Shown here: positions 63,801 to 64,000 of the stretch, piece after piece
How the letters are laid out: every line of letters begins with the position of its first letter
How positions within the stretch are numbered: the first letter of the stretch is position 1
Assembly (NCBI RefSeq): GCF_042242105.1
Contig: NC_092029.1
Location: 18,028,885-18,092,884 of the forward strand
Direction of reading: 5' to 3'
DNA: 64,000 nucleotides
DNA from: Pempheris klunzingeri
Lineage: Eukaryota; Chordata; Actinopteri; Acropomatiformes; Pempheridae
Program-made: the position numbers and the translations under genes
Notes under the pieces: generated by a model
The model's input: only the letters and a program-made list of their open reading frames with translations
Databases searched by the model: none
What the model was told of the DNA's origin: nothing

Positions 63801-64000
63801 CAGGAGTCTGTGTGCGGTGCCTGCTTGCCCCCATGCTTGTGGGTGCTGACCATTCAGAGCAGAGCAGGGCTTTTTCAGTGGGCGAGGCTTGAAGAGACAG
63901 GAGCCCAAACAGAGTGCGAGAAAGAGGCTGAAAAGAGTAGTCTGCACAATATGAGAAAAATCATGTTTTTGAATATTACACTATGTAAACATATTATTGT
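60854..64000 (+). other. tbc1d32: tbc1d32 intron running off the right edge
   Basis: After the exon ending TTAACTGGAAAGG the frame should continue with a GEALVELL-like segment, which is absent here, so the next exon lies beyond the window. The region holds a GT microsatellite at about 63567-63583 and otherwise only short unsupported frames. A segment near 61180 (CAGAGGGTGGCGGTAATGCACC) looks like a dispersed-repeat fragment. Confidence 0.6.

Noticed and set aside
1-64000. CRISPR arrays, bacterial operons or phage genes
   Set aside because: The window is clearly a spliced vertebrate genome; no direct-repeat/spacer arrays or prokaryotic gene organisation are present.

Overview
The window looks like a nuclear chromosome segment from a ray-finned fish, probably a spiny-rayed (percomorph) teleost. 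Its genes have many short exons with GT-AG borders, the introns and spacers are AT-rich, CA/GT microsatellites are dense, and teleost-type dispersed repeats recur. The protein matches (C1orf198, teleost Cx32-type connexins, HSDL1, TBC1D32/bromi) come from recalled sequences of human and fish orthologues; no database was searched.

Layout. (1) 1-1.25 kb, minus: the 5' part of an unrecognised secreted protein gene, running off the left edge, next to several microsatellites. (2) 1.25-5.2 kb: spacer with repeats. (3) 5.2-10.1 kb, minus: a complete six-exon c1orf198 homologue, with a perfect 54-bp palindrome in its 3' region. (4) 11.5-22.2 kb, minus: three tandem connexin genes. Two share a coding intron at the same residue, one of these has a second coding intron, and the middle gene has an uninterrupted coding sequence. 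Each appears to have a separate noncoding first exon. (5) 23.5-26.75 kb, minus: complete five-exon hsdl1, an SDR-fold pseudoenzyme with unusually eroded cofactor and catalytic motifs. (6) 26.75-27.85 kb: a head-to-head promoter region with a candidate RFX X-box. (7) 27.86-64.0 kb, plus: tbc1d32 (broad-minded). All 27 coding exons found here join in one continuous frame of about 1033 codons; the 3' exons, including the TBC domain, lie beyond the right edge.

How the genes relate. The connexins form gap-junction channels and look like lineage-specific tandem duplicates. In human, TBC1D32 sits beside GJA1 (Cx43) on 6q22, so connexin-bromi linkage may be old. TBC1D32 acts in primary cilia and Hedgehog signalling, and X-box motifs near its start fit that role. 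HSDL1 shares the spacer with tbc1d32 but has no known functional link to it.

The most unusual object is a roughly 1.2-kb intronless transcription-unit-like insertion, antisense in tbc1d32 intron 3. It carries a 156-codon open frame (a small single-pass membrane protein with a Leu-Asp-Arg repeat tail) and ends like a fish LINE/SINE. I do not recognise the family.
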